Shown here: positions 17,149 through 26,851 of the stretch, one piece after another
How the letters are laid out: each line of letters begins with the position of its first letter
Numbering within the stretch: position 1 is the first letter of the stretch
Assembly: GCF_004137765.1 (NCBI RefSeq)
Contig: NZ_NOIS01000002.1
Coordinates: 186,001 to 250,000 of the forward strand
Direction: 5' to 3'
Source of the DNA: Rothia uropygialis
Lineage (GTDB): Bacteria; Actinomycetota; Actinomycetes; Actinomycetales; Micrococcaceae
Length of the DNA stretch: 64,000 bases
Program-made: the position numbers and the translations under genes
Notes under the pieces: model-generated
What the model saw: the letters and a program-made list of their open reading frames with translations, nothing else
Databases searched by the model: none
What the model was told of the DNA's origin: nothing

Positions 17149-17409
17149 ATGCAGACCGATATTCACCCGGATTACCACCCGGTTCTTTTCCGCGACCTCG
17201 CGTCCGGCAAGACCTTCCTGACCCGTTCGACCGCTACCAGCTCCAAGACCGAGACCTGGGAAGACGGCAACGAGTACCCGCTGATCGAGGTCGAGATCTC
17301 TTCCGAGTCCCACCCGTTCTACACGGGCAAGCAGCGCATCATGGACTCCGCCGGTCGCGTCGAGCGCTTCAACGCTCGCTTCAAGAACTTCGGCAAGGCC
17401 AGCAAGTAG
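17149..17409 (+). CDS. rpmE2: 50S ribosomal protein L31 type B
   Basis: Ribosomal protein L31 (86 aa) of the zinc-independent type: it starts [12 protein letters not shown] and lacks the CxxC zinc ligands of type A. In many bacteria the B form replaces the A form under zinc limitation and is repressed by Zur. I saw no AT-rich Zur-like palindrome upstream. AGAAGAGG precedes ATG 17149. A strong terminator follows, so the gene is probably monocistronic. Confidence 0.96.
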   Translation: MQTDIHPDYHPVLFRDLASGKTFLTRSTATSSKTETWEDGNEYPLIEVEISSESHPFYTGKQRIMDSAGRVERFNARFKNFGKASK

Positions 17410-17427
17410 GGCCTCATTCCACGAAGG

Positions 17428-17464
17428 GGTGCCGGGAATCATGCTCGATTCCCGGCACCTTTTT
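17428..17464 (+). terminator. Intrinsic terminator of rpmE2
   Basis: Perfect 13-bp GC-rich stem (17428-17440 with 17447-17459), 6-nt loop, then TTTTT. Confidence 0.93.
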
Positions 17465-17532
17465 GTATGTGCACTGTAAAATCAAACGGAATCTGAAAGC
17501 CAGATTGCCTTCAACCCGACGGAGTCAGCCCC

Positions 17533-18564
17533 ATGTCGCTCTCGAACGACCTCATGGACAACGACGAACAACCTCCTACGCCTCGTCGCCGGAAAAAGCA
17601 CCGCAAGGGGCTGATCGCCTTGGGGATCGCAGGGACGCTACTGCTCGTCGCTGTGATCGCCATCGGCGCATATTTTGCCAATCTGGCGCATAATTTCGAC
17701 GCCGGAACACAAAAGTTCAATAACGCCATGCCGACCGACGACGATGATCGTCCTTCCGAAACCGGTTCCTACAACGTTCTGATGCTGGGAAGCGACTCCC
17801 GAAAGGGAGAAGACGACGAGGCCAAGGTCTCCGGCGAACGTGCCGACACGATCATGCTCCTTCACGTCCCGGCAGACGGGGGACAGGCCTACGTCATATC
17901 GATCATGCGCGATACGTGGGTCGATATTCCCGGACACGGTCAGGCAAAGATCAACGCGGCACTGGACGAGGGTGGGATTCCGCTCGAGGTCAAAACCATT
18001 GAAAATCTGCTCAACACGCGCATCGACAACGTCGTCGGAATCAACTTCGAAGGATTCAGGGACCTCACCAACGCATTGGGAGGCGTGACTGTCGATGTGC
18101 CGGTCGGGTTCACGAATGGCCATGGAGAGACCTTCGAGCAGGGGCCGCAGAAGATGAACGGCGACCGTGCCCTCACGTTCGTGCGCGAGCGATACAGCTT
18201 CACCGACGGTGACTACCAGCGCGTCCGGGACCAACGGGCTTATATGCGCGGAGTCCTGAAGAAAATCGGGGACCCGCAGACGCTGGCCAATCCCGCCAAG
18301 GTCAATGACCTCGTCAAAGAGTTCTCGCCATATATGCAGGTCGACGATTCGATGACCGCTTCTCGAGCCGCCAAGATCGCCACGAAGATCGGGCCCAGCG
18401 GGCTCCGCAACATGAAGATGATGACACTCCCGAACTCGGGAACAGGTTGGTCACCGGATGGCCAATCCATCGTCAACGTCGACCAGAACGCGATCGACAA
18501 CTTGAGCAAGGCGATGGAAAACGGCACGATGGAGGATTTCGCCAAGACAGCCGAAACCGACTGA
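17533..18564 (+). CDS. LytR-CpsA-Psr (LCP) cell-wall ligase
   Basis: Membrane-anchored LCP phosphotransferase (343 aa) that links secondary polymers from polyprenyl-phosphate carriers to peptidoglycan. A basic cytoplasmic N-terminus (RRRKKHRK) precedes one TM helix at about residues 26-50. The extracellular LCP domain has YNVLMLGSDSR, SIMRDTWVDIPG, KINAAL and the arginine-rich lipid-phosphate pocket FVRERYSFTDGDYQRVRDQR. GGAG lies upstream of ATG 17533. An inverted repeat AATCTG-N5-CAGATT (17490-17506) in the leader is of unknown meaning. Confidence 0.93.
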   Translation: MSLSNDLMDNDEQPPTPRRRKKHRKGLIALGIAGTLLLVAVIAIGAYFANLAHNFDAGTQKFNNAMPTDDDDRPSETGSYNVLMLGSDSRKGEDDEAKVSGERADTIMLLHVPADGGQAYVISIMRDTWVDIPGHGQAKINAALDEGGIPLEVKTIENLLNTRIDNVVGINFEGFRDLTNALGGVTVDVPVGFTNGHGETFEQGPQKMNGDRALTFVRERYSFTDGDYQRVRDQRAYMRGVLKKIGDPQTLANPAKVNDLVKEFSPYMQVDDSMTASRAAKIATKIGPSGLRNMKMMTLPNSGTGWSPDGQSIVNVDQNAIDNLSKAMENGTMEDFAKTAETD

Positions 18565-18575
18565 TCGGATGATCT

Positions 18576-20267
18576 CTAGCGGCTCCGCACACTCCGGCGA
18601 CGTTTGGGGTTGCGGAGCCGCAGTTTTACGGTGCTTAGCAGGTATCCTCCTAAGAGGCCCGCACTGCCGGCACTGCCGCCGATCAGCATTGTCCGCCAAT
18701 TCTTGAAGCGGTCCGGCTGATAGGAAATAATTTTCGCGGAACCGTTGATCACTGCCGCGAGAACGGCCCCGGCGACGAGCCTGTTCCCAGCAACCTCCAC
18801 ACGATCGATCAGCTCTTCGAGCTCGTCGGCGCGCAGGTGCACATCGAAACCGCCGTTTTCGACGACGCCCATGATCTTGCGGAAAGAGCTGGGCACCTCG
18901 ATGCCGAATTCGACGGCTTCGCGCGTCAGCTTGGACAGACGCTTGGCCAGCGCATCCACGGAAATCCTGCTGGTCACGAAGGCCGATGCATACGGAGACA
19001 AGACCGCGATGAAATCGAAATCGGGGTCGATCAGTTCGCCCAGCGATTCGGCCGTAGCGATCATCCGAATCAGCAACGCCGCTTCGGGCGGGAGGCTCAG
19101 CTGGTGGCGGTGCAGCATTCCCATCACGTCGGCCAGAACGCGACCGATATTCAGGTCCTCGAGACTCTGGCCGGCGTATTGACGGATGAGACGTGACAGC
19201 TCAGGTTCAAGCTCTTGGGGCGTGACGTTACGGCCATGTGAATCCGTGAGGCGAACGATGGCTCTGCTGCATTGACGTGGGTTCTCGGTGGTTACGCCGA
19301 TGAAGAGCGGCAGCATATTGTCACGGAATTCTTCGCTGAGCTCTCCGCACATACCGAAGTCGATGAGGTTGATCGTTCCGTCAGGGCGTACGAAAAGGTT
19401 CCCAGGATGCGGGTCCGCGTGGAAGAGTCCGAATTCGAAGACCATGCGGCACATGGCCCCGGTTGCGTTCACCGCCAAGCGATGCCGGTCGACCCCCTGG
19501 GCCTCTAGCTGCTCGACGTCGCTGATCTTGATGCCGCCTACACGTTCTTGGGTCAGGATGCGCGAGGTCGTGGCTTCCCAGTAGATCTTGGGTATATGCA
19601 GTTCGGGATCGTCCTCGAAAAAACTTGCGAACCGATCACAATGGGCGGCTTCGACCGTGTAATTGAGCTCCTCGCGTAACGTTCGGGCGAATTGTCGGCT
19701 GAGCTCGACGACGTCGTACTGCTTGGCGATCGGCACGTAGCGGCTCAGCAACGCGGCGATGTCGGCGATGATGTCCAAATCCTGCTCGACGTCCTCGAGG
19801 ACTCCGGGCTTCCGGAATTTGACCACTACCTTTTCGCCGTGGAGGACTCCGGCGTGCACTTGTCCGATGGAACCGCTGGCCAGGGGTTCTTCGTCGAGGG
19901 AATCGAACTGGCCCAGCATCGCTTCTTCAGGCTGGCCGGCAAGCGTTTTGATCAGACGTTCAAAAGGAACCTGAGTCGAATCGTCTTGAAGTTTGGCGAG
20001 CTCATCGGTATAGGCCGGTGGCAGAAGATCTTGCCGCGTCGAAATCAACTGGCCGACTTTGATGAACGTGGGGCCAAGTTCCTCCAAGGCCATACGAAGA
20101 TGCTCGGGCTGAGTGTGACGAGACTGTGGGTCCAACCGGCGCACCCGTCGCAATGAGCTGGCCAGAGGCGAGCCCAGACCCTCGACGAGGAAGCCCAGAC
20201 CGTGTTTGACGAAGACCTCGCCGATCTGGAGAAAACGATCGGTACGAGAGCGGGCCCGCTCGAGCAT
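18576..20267 (-). CDS. UbiB/AarF/ABC1 atypical kinase-like membrane protein
   Basis: Member of the UbiB/ADCK atypical kinase family (about 563 aa), linked to isoprenoid lipid or quinone metabolism. Motifs: the Ala-rich nucleotide loop region LASGSIGQVHAGVL, the lysine of VVVKFRKPG, the catalytic loop FHADPHPGNLFV and the metal-binding LIDFGMCGEL. A C-terminal hydrophobic pair anchors it in the membrane. Its frame begins directly after the stop of the upstream gene (TTG at 20276 or ATG at 20267; ATG preferred), so it is cotranscribed with that gene. The true substrate is unknown. Confidence 0.9.
   Translation of the reverse strand: MLERARSRTDRFLQIGEVFVKHGLGFLVEGLGSPLASSLRRVRRLDPQSRHTQPEHLRMALEELGPTFIKVGQLISTRQDLLPPAYTDELAKLQDDSTQVPFERLIKTLAGQPEEAMLGQFDSLDEEPLASGSIGQVHAGVLHGEKVVVKFRKPGVLEDVEQDLDIIADIAALLSRYVPIAKQYDVVELSRQFARTLREELNYTVEAAHCDRFASFFEDDPELHIPKIYWEATTSRILTQERVGGIKISDVEQLEAQGVDRHRLAVNATGAMCRMVFEFGLFHADPHPGNLFVRPDGTINLIDFGMCGELSEEFRDNMLPLFIGVTTENPRQCSRAIVRLTDSHGRNVTPQELEPELSRLIRQYAGQSLEDLNIGRVLADVMGMLHRHQLSLPPEAALLIRMIATAESLGELIDPDFDFIAVLSPYASAFVTSRISVDALAKRLSKLTREAVEFGIEVPSSFRKIMGVVENGGFDVHLRADELEELIDRVEVAGNRLVAGAVLAAVINGSAKIISYQPDRFKNWRTMLIGGSAGSAGLLGGYLLSTVKLRLRNPKRRRSVRSR
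18579..18621 (+). terminator. Terminator hairpin of the LCP gene inside the ubiB 3' coding end
   Basis: Perfect 11-bp stem GCGGCTCCGCA/TGCGGAGCCGC with a 21-nt loop, followed by AGTTTT. It lies just beyond the LCP stop and encodes the C-terminal residues of the convergent UbiB protein. Confidence 0.6.
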
Positions 20268-20276
20268 GGAAATCAA

Positions 20277-21752
20277 TCAGTCCCTGTACTCGCGTTGAGG
20301 CGCGGAAGACGACTCATGGCCGATGGTTTCATAACCGTCCGAGGAATCCAGGCTCGTCTGATCATGGAAGTAGCGAGCCGCGTCCAGATGACGTCCGTGA
20401 CCGCGATTCTCGTCCGTGACGTCCTCCACGTCGTATTCCTCAGCGGTTTCGGCCTCGAGGTCTTGTTCGGGACCATCTGCCTCTGGCGAGTCCACGGGAG
20501 AGTATTCGTCGAAAGTGCCCTCGGCATCTGGATACGGAGCCTCGACGGCTTGGTCATGCGGGCCTTCGGATTCGTCGTCCTCGGGGACCTGCTCAGCGTC
20601 GGAGTAAGGCTCATCATAGGTGAAGTCCTCGAGCCGCGCGGGACCCTGAATACGGCCGATGTAGAGCCCGAAGAACGCGATGGACGCCCCGATCAGAATG
20701 CCCAGAACACCAAGGACTGGTTTGAAGAAGACGAAAACGATACCGAGGACCACAAGGAGTACCCCGAGTATGCCCAAGCCAATCGCTGTCCGATAATCGC
20801 CATGCCTCGAAGAACGGCTTCCGCTTGCGGCAGTGCTGCCGTGCGTCAATGGATATGCACGGTAGGGCTCCTCGCCAGGCTTGGGAGGGCGCGTGAGATC
20901 AGGGTTTGCTTCTGCCTCAGTCGGAACGTACGCAGGGTCGAGTTCATAGGTCTCTTGCCGCGGCTTGAGCTGCGGAACAGAATTCGGCAGGTCAAGATAC
21001 CAAGAACGGGGAATGTCGTCGGCCCGCACGGCCTGTACGGTCAACGACAATTCGTAGGAGCTGCCACGGATGGTCCCCCACACGGCGGTCAACTTGTTGT
21101 TCTCGAAGACGTAGCGCACCACCGGAGCCAGTTGCTCCGACATCTGCGTGCTGAGACGTCCGACGACGCGTCGATCATGGAGGACGTCCACCACGTCGAC
21201 CTCATGGCCGTCGACCATCTTGTGACGATTCGCCTCGAGTGTCAGAATCACACGCCCTTCCCCTGAAACAGGCAGGACATCGTGCAAGTACTCGGCATAG
21301 TCGTTCTCGTCGAGCACTTTGACGCTCGGACCTTGGGGGAGGAGAGCGGCGCGTACGGGTGAAGAGTTGATGGGGAAGAGCAACTCGGGGCGCGAGACGG
21401 AAAGTACGGCTTTGGTCTCGAGGCGGGAATGACCGTTCTCCCTGCGTTGCGTCGCCCAATATCGAATCGGAGCTACCGGGATGTAGCCGGAGACCACGAT
21501 CCGGGCCAGAGGCTTCCAATATCGCTCGGAGTCTTCCGGAGTCATACGAGCAACCTTGTGCCCATCGACCCAGACGGCGACGCTGTCGGGGAACAACGGA
21601 TTGTCCGGTTCCGGCACCAAATGGGCCACGGCATCCAAGACCTGCTCTCGATCCAAGCGACGACCGTCGAACATCCGCAAGATCTCGGCGTCGTAGTAGT
21701 CCTCGGTGACAAGCTCCAAGGATCCACGATCATTGAGCGCGTATTCAGTCAC
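20277..21752 (-). CDS. Unknown two-TM protein with HIRAN-like repeats and acidic tail
   Basis: I do not recognise a named family for the whole 491-aa protein. Residues about 45-85 (NPLFPDSVAVWVDGHKVARM) and about 165-210 (LEANRHKMVDGHEVDVVDVL) resemble the compact beta fold of HIRAN-like domains, suggesting a tandem duplication. A Pro-rich linker leads to two hydrophobic helices (about residues 325-368), then an acidic Asp/Glu-rich tail. GAGGAG precedes GTG 21752. The UbiB gene follows directly, pointing to a shared envelope role. Confidence 0.75.
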   Translation of the reverse strand: MTEYALNDRGSLELVTEDYYDAEILRMFDGRRLDREQVLDAVAHLVPEPDNPLFPDSVAVWVDGHKVARMTPEDSERYWKPLARIVVSGYIPVAPIRYWATQRRENGHSRLETKAVLSVSRPELLFPINSSPVRAALLPQGPSVKVLDENDYAEYLHDVLPVSGEGRVILTLEANRHKMVDGHEVDVVDVLHDRRVVGRLSTQMSEQLAPVVRYVFENNKLTAVWGTIRGSSYELSLTVQAVRADDIPRSWYLDLPNSVPQLKPRQETYELDPAYVPTEAEANPDLTRPPKPGEEPYRAYPLTHGSTAASGSRSSRHGDYRTAIGLGILGVLLVVLGIVFVFFKPVLGVLGILIGASIAFFGLYIGRIQGPARLEDFTYDEPYSDAEQVPEDDESEGPHDQAVEAPYPDAEGTFDEYSPVDSPEADGPEQDLEAETAEEYDVEDVTDENRGHGRHLDAARYFHDQTSLDSSDGYETIGHESSSAPQREYRD

Positions 21753-21907
21753 GGCGATACTCCTCTAATGTCCCTCAATACCCGAAGCAGGTTTTACTAG
21801 AATCTCACAACTTCGCGCCGTGGCACCGGTATTGCCTCGTGAGATGCGGGATCGTGTTGCCCGCAACAGGCGCAACGTACGTTTTGGCGTGGCCCGCCTG
21901 AGGACCT

Positions 21908-24496
21908 TCAGTCCCATAATGAACGGATCCGAGCCGCCCTCTTGGCGTCCTCGAGCCTTTCGGTCAGCTCTCGACGCAATGCCCGTGGCGCGCCGGGATT
22001 TTCTGAAAGCCAAGTCTCCGTCTCGACCTGTGGGTCGACGTCGTCGTCCAGCCCCGGGTACAGTCCTTTGACAATTCTCGTGGCCATTCCGATCGAGTGC
22101 TTCTCCCACACGTTCCCCAGCCGTTCGAAGTAATCGGCGGCGAGGCCGTCGCGCAAAGCCGGTGTTCCCGTCCGAATACCTGCTGCCGTTGCCGACAGGA
22201 TGTCGTTGGACAGCTCGTCGGTGAAAATGCTGGTCCAGGCCCGCTGCTTTTCCTCGACATGAGGAAGCGCGGCTTTCGAACGGGCCGCACCGATGGCGGC
22301 ATGTTGGCTCCGGTGGGAATCGAGGGCGCGGTCGAGATATTCACGTGACACGACTCCTCTGGCCGCGAGCGCGGTACGTGCCGACCACACGAGTTCGTCG
22401 CTCAGTTCCAAGCCGTTCCATTTGTCGTCACCAGGGTTCTGCTCGGCGGATTCGACGAGTTCTTGCGCAAAGCCCAGAAGGTGCGCATCTTCTCTCGCGA
22501 GACGCAGCCCGTGGCGCGTCAGGATACTTTGTCGATCGCTGCCTGGCTCGCACAACGGAAGTTGCTCGGCCACCGCGGTGGAGAACTTGTGCAGGCATTC
22601 GCTGCGACCGTCCGGGGACATATAGTGGAAAAGCGCGGATTCTGCGTGAACCAGCATGGTATCCAGGAGAGTTGCCGAGGTCTCGACGCCGAGGCCTACG
22701 GCCACGTGATTCGTGTAGATCCGAGGGTCGAGTTCGCCGGCGCGGACCATGTTCCAGAGTGCGCTGCCGAGAACGGCTCGGTCAATTGGCTCAGCGAGCG
22801 TGTGCCCGTAGTTCACGGCGAGCCCGATCTCTGCGGGATTGAACGAGGTCAGCGCGTAGGTCTGATCGTCCTGATTGACCAGTACGATTGCGTCGTCCCG
22901 CTCGTGACCGAAGTCGGTGAGTTCCAGAGCAAGTCCATCGCGACCGGACGGGATCTCGGCCTCCTGCCCTTGTTTCTTCTTGAGAGCCCCGTTCTCGAGG
23001 ACGAATGAGGCCACGTTCAGGACGTGGGGGCGGCCGAGGCCCGGAGAGACCGAGTCCGGAAGACTCTGCTCAAGGACGCCGCGATCCGCGTCGTACTTCA
23101 AGGAGGTAACGCCTTGAGACTCGAGCCAGGCCCGAGACCATTGGCCGAGATCCCTGCCGCACGATTCTTCGAGGGCGCAAAGAAAATCGGATAGCTCGGC
23201 CGTCCCGAATTCGTGTCGGACGAAATACGACCTGGCCGCGGTGACAAAACGATCAAAGCCGACGTATGCAACCAATTGTTTGAGGACCGATGCGCCCTTC
23301 GCGTAGGTGATGCCATCGAAATTCTGCTTGGCAGCTTCGACGTCAGGGATATCGGCCACTATGGGGTGGGTCGTCGAGTAAAGGTCTTGAGCGTAGGCCC
23401 AGTCCTTGCGACGGTGGGCAAAAGTAACCCACGATTCGTTGAAGCCACCGACTACTTCGGCCGCGAGGGCGCCCATGAATTCGGCGAACGACTCCTTGAG
23501 CCACAGATCGGACCACCAGCGCATGGTCACGAGGTCACCGAACCACATGTGCGACATCTCGTGCATGATGACGTTCGCTCGTCCTTCCCGCTGGGCCAGA
23601 GTCGAACCGCCGGGGAAAAGATAAGACTCCGTGAACGTCACGAGTCCGGGATTCTCCATCGCACCGAGGTTGTATTCGGGTACGAAGGCCTGGTCGTACT
23701 TTCCCCAGGGGTAGGGATAGGCGAACAGCTCCTGGAAGTAGTCCAGTCCTTTGGCGACGAGATCGAAGATCGCTTCCGATTCCATGTATTGGGCCATCGA
23801 CTGCCGGCAATACAGAGTCATGGGGGCGACCGCAGAATTCTCTATCGAGGGCCGGTACAGCTTGCTGACCGCGTGATATTGCCCTGCGAGCAATGTGGTG
23901 ATGTACGTGGACATTCGACGCGTTGGGGCGAAAATCCTCTTGCTGAAGCCCTCAAGGACCGGGTCTTCCTGGGTGGACACGATCTCGGTATTCGAAGCGA
24001 CTTCCCAATCGCTTGGCGCCGTTACGGAAAATCGAAAAACTGCCTTCAGGTCGGGCTGTTCGAAAGTTGGGAAAACGCGTCGGCAGTCGCTGGGCTCGTA
24101 TTGAGTGTAAAGATAAGTGCGGCCGTCTTCGGGATCGATGAAACGGTGGAGCCCTTCGCCGGAGCGGGAGTACAAAGACCGTCCGTGAATGACCAGGCGA
24201 TTGGTAGGGGCCAGGCGGGGCAAAAGAATACGGCTGCCTTGGACGACGTCCGAGATCCGCAGTTTCTGTCCGTTCAATTCAACGGAGTCGACGCTGTGGT
24301 GGATGTATTCGATGAACGTTTCGGCTTCACCGGACGTCGGGACGTCGGCCCGGAAGGTTACGGTTGTCGTGGTCGGAAACGCGGGCATACTGGGGTCCGC
24401 GGCATAGGTGAGATCCACGTGGACCTCGTATTGCTCGACGTCGAGCAATTGGGATCGCGAGAGGGCTTCTTCATCAGTGAGGTTGTCGTTGCGCAC
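21908..24496 (-). CDS. pepN: Aminopeptidase N (M1 zinc metallopeptidase)
   Basis: Cytosolic zinc aminopeptidase that removes N-terminal residues from peptides, about 862 aa. The exopeptidase motif GAMEN is near residue 276. The zinc motif HEMSH-X18-E is near residue 312, followed by WWSDLWLKESFAEFMG. The C-terminal half is the helical ERAP1-like domain. I chose GTG 24496 because a perfect TATAAT lies 6 nt upstream, which predicts a leaderless mRNA beginning there; TTG 24502 and ATG 24499 are alternatives that would lie before the predicted transcription start. Confidence 0.94.
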   Translation of the reverse strand: MRNDNLTDEEALSRSQLLDVEQYEVHVDLTYAADPSMPAFPTTTTVTFRADVPTSGEAETFIEYIHHSVDSVELNGQKLRISDVVQGSRILLPRLAPTNRLVIHGRSLYSRSGEGLHRFIDPEDGRTYLYTQYEPSDCRRVFPTFEQPDLKAVFRFSVTAPSDWEVASNTEIVSTQEDPVLEGFSKRIFAPTRRMSTYITTLLAGQYHAVSKLYRPSIENSAVAPMTLYCRQSMAQYMESEAIFDLVAKGLDYFQELFAYPYPWGKYDQAFVPEYNLGAMENPGLVTFTESYLFPGGSTLAQREGRANVIMHEMSHMWFGDLVTMRWWSDLWLKESFAEFMGALAAEVVGGFNESWVTFAHRRKDWAYAQDLYSTTHPIVADIPDVEAAKQNFDGITYAKGASVLKQLVAYVGFDRFVTAARSYFVRHEFGTAELSDFLCALEESCGRDLGQWSRAWLESQGVTSLKYDADRGVLEQSLPDSVSPGLGRPHVLNVASFVLENGALKKKQGQEAEIPSGRDGLALELTDFGHERDDAIVLVNQDDQTYALTSFNPAEIGLAVNYGHTLAEPIDRAVLGSALWNMVRAGELDPRIYTNHVAVGLGVETSATLLDTMLVHAESALFHYMSPDGRSECLHKFSTAVAEQLPLCEPGSDRQSILTRHGLRLAREDAHLLGFAQELVESAEQNPGDDKWNGLELSDELVWSARTALAARGVVSREYLDRALDSHRSQHAAIGAARSKAALPHVEEKQRAWTSIFTDELSNDILSATAAGIRTGTPALRDGLAADYFERLGNVWEKHSIGMATRIVKGLYPGLDDDVDPQVETETWLSENPGAPRALRRELTERLEDAKRAARIRSLWD

Positions 24497-24502
24497 CATC
24501 AA

Positions 24503-24532
24503 ATTATAGGCGTCAAAAGTGTTTCACGTCAT
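24503..24532 (-). promoter_or_regulatory. pepN promoter (leaderless type)
   Basis: On the minus strand ATGACG is followed after 18 nt by TATAAT (24508-24503), which is 6 nt from GTG 24496. The consensus -10 and spacing predict transcription from the start codon. Confidence 0.65.
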
Positions 24533-24557
24533 TCCCTCGGCCTCGGCCGCGGAAGAA

Positions 24558-24591
24558 AAGCGGACCGCCTCAGCAGAAAGACGGTCCGCTT
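24558..24591 (-). terminator. Terminator of the acyl-CoA dehydrogenase gene
   Basis: 10-bp perfect stem AAGCGGACCG/CGGTCCGCTT with a 14-nt loop; on the minus strand it runs into TTTTCTTCC. Confidence 0.85.
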
Positions 24592-24611
24592 CAACCTCGT
24601 GAAGTTCCGGT

Positions 24612-26795
24612 TCAGCGCTTTTTCTTCGAAGAATGCTGAGCCTTCTGTTTGTGCTTCATTTTGTTCAAGGTCTTTTCATCCACGGGCGCATCGGACGAAG
24701 CCCTGAGCTTCCGGAAGTACTCCGAGGCATCGGACTGGCGTACGGCCTCGATTCCGCTCGAGATTTCGGCTCGCAAATGCACCTGTTTGAAGCCGAAAGC
24801 CTCGACCAACTGCAACGAAAATGGTTCGATCTTCTCGAGCAAGTGGTTGATGTATTCGCCCAGGGCGCGTCCGCGCTGCGTGGAAACCAGGCCGTAGGAA
24901 ATGTACCAACCCAGGTTCTTCTCGATCAGGGTCATCCCGAAGAGATCTCGCAGAGATGTCATAACTTCCGCAGTCTTGCCCTCGAGTTTGGTCAGGGACT
25001 CCGTCATGGCCTCCCACTGAAGCAGTTCCGCGTGCGATCTAGCCGCCTCGATCAATTTGACCTGTTGCGTGTTGAAAACTTGGGTTGCGTCCTCGGGGCG
25101 CATCTTCTTTGCCGGACGTAACGCGTCCGCAGCCTCTGCGACCAAGGTGTGGACCCTGTCGCCCAGGAGATCCCTCTGCAGCTTTGGATCTTTGAGTGCC
25201 TTAGCAGACTTCCGCTGGCCTCCCGTGTCCTGAAGTATTTGTGCGGCGCGGCGCAATCCTGTCCGATTGACCGCGAGATCCTCGGCGCGGGACGACACGT
25301 ATTTGGTGATGGTCCCGAAATCGAGTGCGGCGAATTCCTTCGAATAATCGCCGAGCAGACGTTTGGCAACGAGCTGGAGCAGAACGTGGTTGTCACCTTC
25401 GAAGGTCGCGTAGACGTCGAGGTCCTGGTACAGGGAGGTGAACCGGTTCTTCGTCATGAACCCGGATCCTCCGCAGGCTTCCCTGCACTCCTGGAGGGTT
25501 TCCAGCGCGTTCCACGTCGACATCGGCTTCAACGCCGCCGCCAAGGTCTCGAGTTCGGCGCGGTTCTCAGGGGTGTCTTGGCGTCCTGAGAACACTTCGT
25601 CGAAAGTCTCCAACAGATCGTGGTGCGCGAAGGCCTGTGCGTAGGTCGTGGCCAACAACGGCAGGAGTCGGCGGCGATGCAGCTGATAGCTCATGAGTGT
25701 GGCTTCCGCATCCCCGCCCGCGGAAAATTGGCGGCGTTCGTAGGCGTATCGAATCGCAATGCTCAGACCTATCTTCGCCGCGTTGATCGCCGAGCCGTCC
25801 AGCGAGACACGGCCCTGAACCAAAGTGCCAAGGGTTGTGAAGAAGCGGCGACCTGGCGAATCGATGGGGGAGGAGTATGTACCGTCTTCGGCGACCTCGC
25901 CGTACCGGTTGAGCAGATTGGTCCGGGGGATCCTGACGTGGTCAAACGCGAGCCTGCCGTTGTCCACGCCATTCAACCCGCCTTTGCGGCCGTCGTCCTC
26001 CGAGGTGATTCCCGGCAGGTTATAGCCCTCCTCATCCCGAATGGGGACGTAGAACGCGTGCACACCATGGTTCACTCCGCGAGTGATGAGTTGTGCGAAA
26101 ACCACCGCTGCCTTGCCGTCCTGGGCCGCGTTGCCGAGGTAGTCCTTCCATGCGGCTTTGAAAGGCGTGTTGATGACGAATTCGCCGCTTTCGGCGTCGA
26201 AGGTCGCTGTCGTACCGACCGAGGCGACGTCAGATCCGTGGCCGATCTCCGTCATCGCGAAAACACCGGGTGTCTTCAAGGACATGATGTCCGGAAGCCA
26301 TTTCCGATGATGCTCTTCCGAGCCGAGCTGATGAACCGCAGCTCCGAACAATCCCCACTGGACCCCGGCCTTGATCTGCAGAGACGGGTCCGCGGCGACC
26401 AATTCCTCGAATCCAGCGATGTTGCCGCCCGGGTTTTCTTGGCCGCCGACGTACTTTGGGTAAGCGCGGTGAACAACCCCTTTGTTGACAAGGACCTCGA
26501 GTTGCCGTGAGACGCGCTTGCGCTGGTCCTGGTACGAGTCGGTGTCGATCTTGTGAAGTTCCGGATCTTCGATGATGTCCCGCGTGTACTGACGGATATC
26601 CTTCCACTTGCCCATGAGCTCGTCATGGATCGCCGCGACGTCTATTGCGCCGGCGGCCTGCGGATCCTGCACGGTCTGAACTTCTTCGGTCGGTCCCTGT
26701 GAGAGGGGCGCGGGAGAACCCTTCTGAGGTGCGCGGTGCTCCGAGAGGTTGTCAGTGTCATTGCCGGCGGTCGTGACGTTTTCGTTGAGGGGCAT
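24612..26795 (-). CDS. Acyl-CoA dehydrogenase/oxidase-family flavoprotein
   Basis: FAD enzyme that introduces the 2,3-double bond into acyl-CoA in fatty acid beta-oxidation. The 727 aa exceed ordinary acyl-CoA dehydrogenases (about 380-610) and approach acyl-CoA oxidases. Visible are the substrate/flavin strand motif FAMTEIGHGSDVASVGT, a middle beta domain ending PRTNLLNRYGEV, and helical C-terminal domains with EACGGSGF. The tail is lysine-rich (KMKHKQKAQHSSKKKR). ATG 26795 is set by GGAGG 5 nt upstream; a longer open frame to 26951 has no ribosome site. It lies 56 nt downstream of the TetR gene on the same strand. Confidence 0.92.
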   Translation of the reverse strand: MPLNENVTTAGNDTDNLSEHRAPQKGSPAPLSQGPTEEVQTVQDPQAAGAIDVAAIHDELMGKWKDIRQYTRDIIEDPELHKIDTDSYQDQRKRVSRQLEVLVNKGVVHRAYPKYVGGQENPGGNIAGFEELVAADPSLQIKAGVQWGLFGAAVHQLGSEEHHRKWLPDIMSLKTPGVFAMTEIGHGSDVASVGTTATFDAESGEFVINTPFKAAWKDYLGNAAQDGKAAVVFAQLITRGVNHGVHAFYVPIRDEEGYNLPGITSEDDGRKGGLNGVDNGRLAFDHVRIPRTNLLNRYGEVAEDGTYSSPIDSPGRRFFTTLGTLVQGRVSLDGSAINAAKIGLSIAIRYAYERRQFSAGGDAEATLMSYQLHRRRLLPLLATTYAQAFAHHDLLETFDEVFSGRQDTPENRAELETLAAALKPMSTWNALETLQECREACGGSGFMTKNRFTSLYQDLDVYATFEGDNHVLLQLVAKRLLGDYSKEFAALDFGTITKYVSSRAEDLAVNRTGLRRAAQILQDTGGQRKSAKALKDPKLQRDLLGDRVHTLVAEAADALRPAKKMRPEDATQVFNTQQVKLIEAARSHAELLQWEAMTESLTKLEGKTAEVMTSLRDLFGMTLIEKNLGWYISYGLVSTQRGRALGEYINHLLEKIEPFSLQLVEAFGFKQVHLRAEISSGIEAVRQSDASEYFRKLRASSDAPVDEKTLNKMKHKQKAQHSSKKKR

Positions 26796-26851
26796 GGTTC
26801 CTCCTGTGGTCTTGGGGCTGAATGTGGGTTCGTGGATTGGATGAGTGGGTT

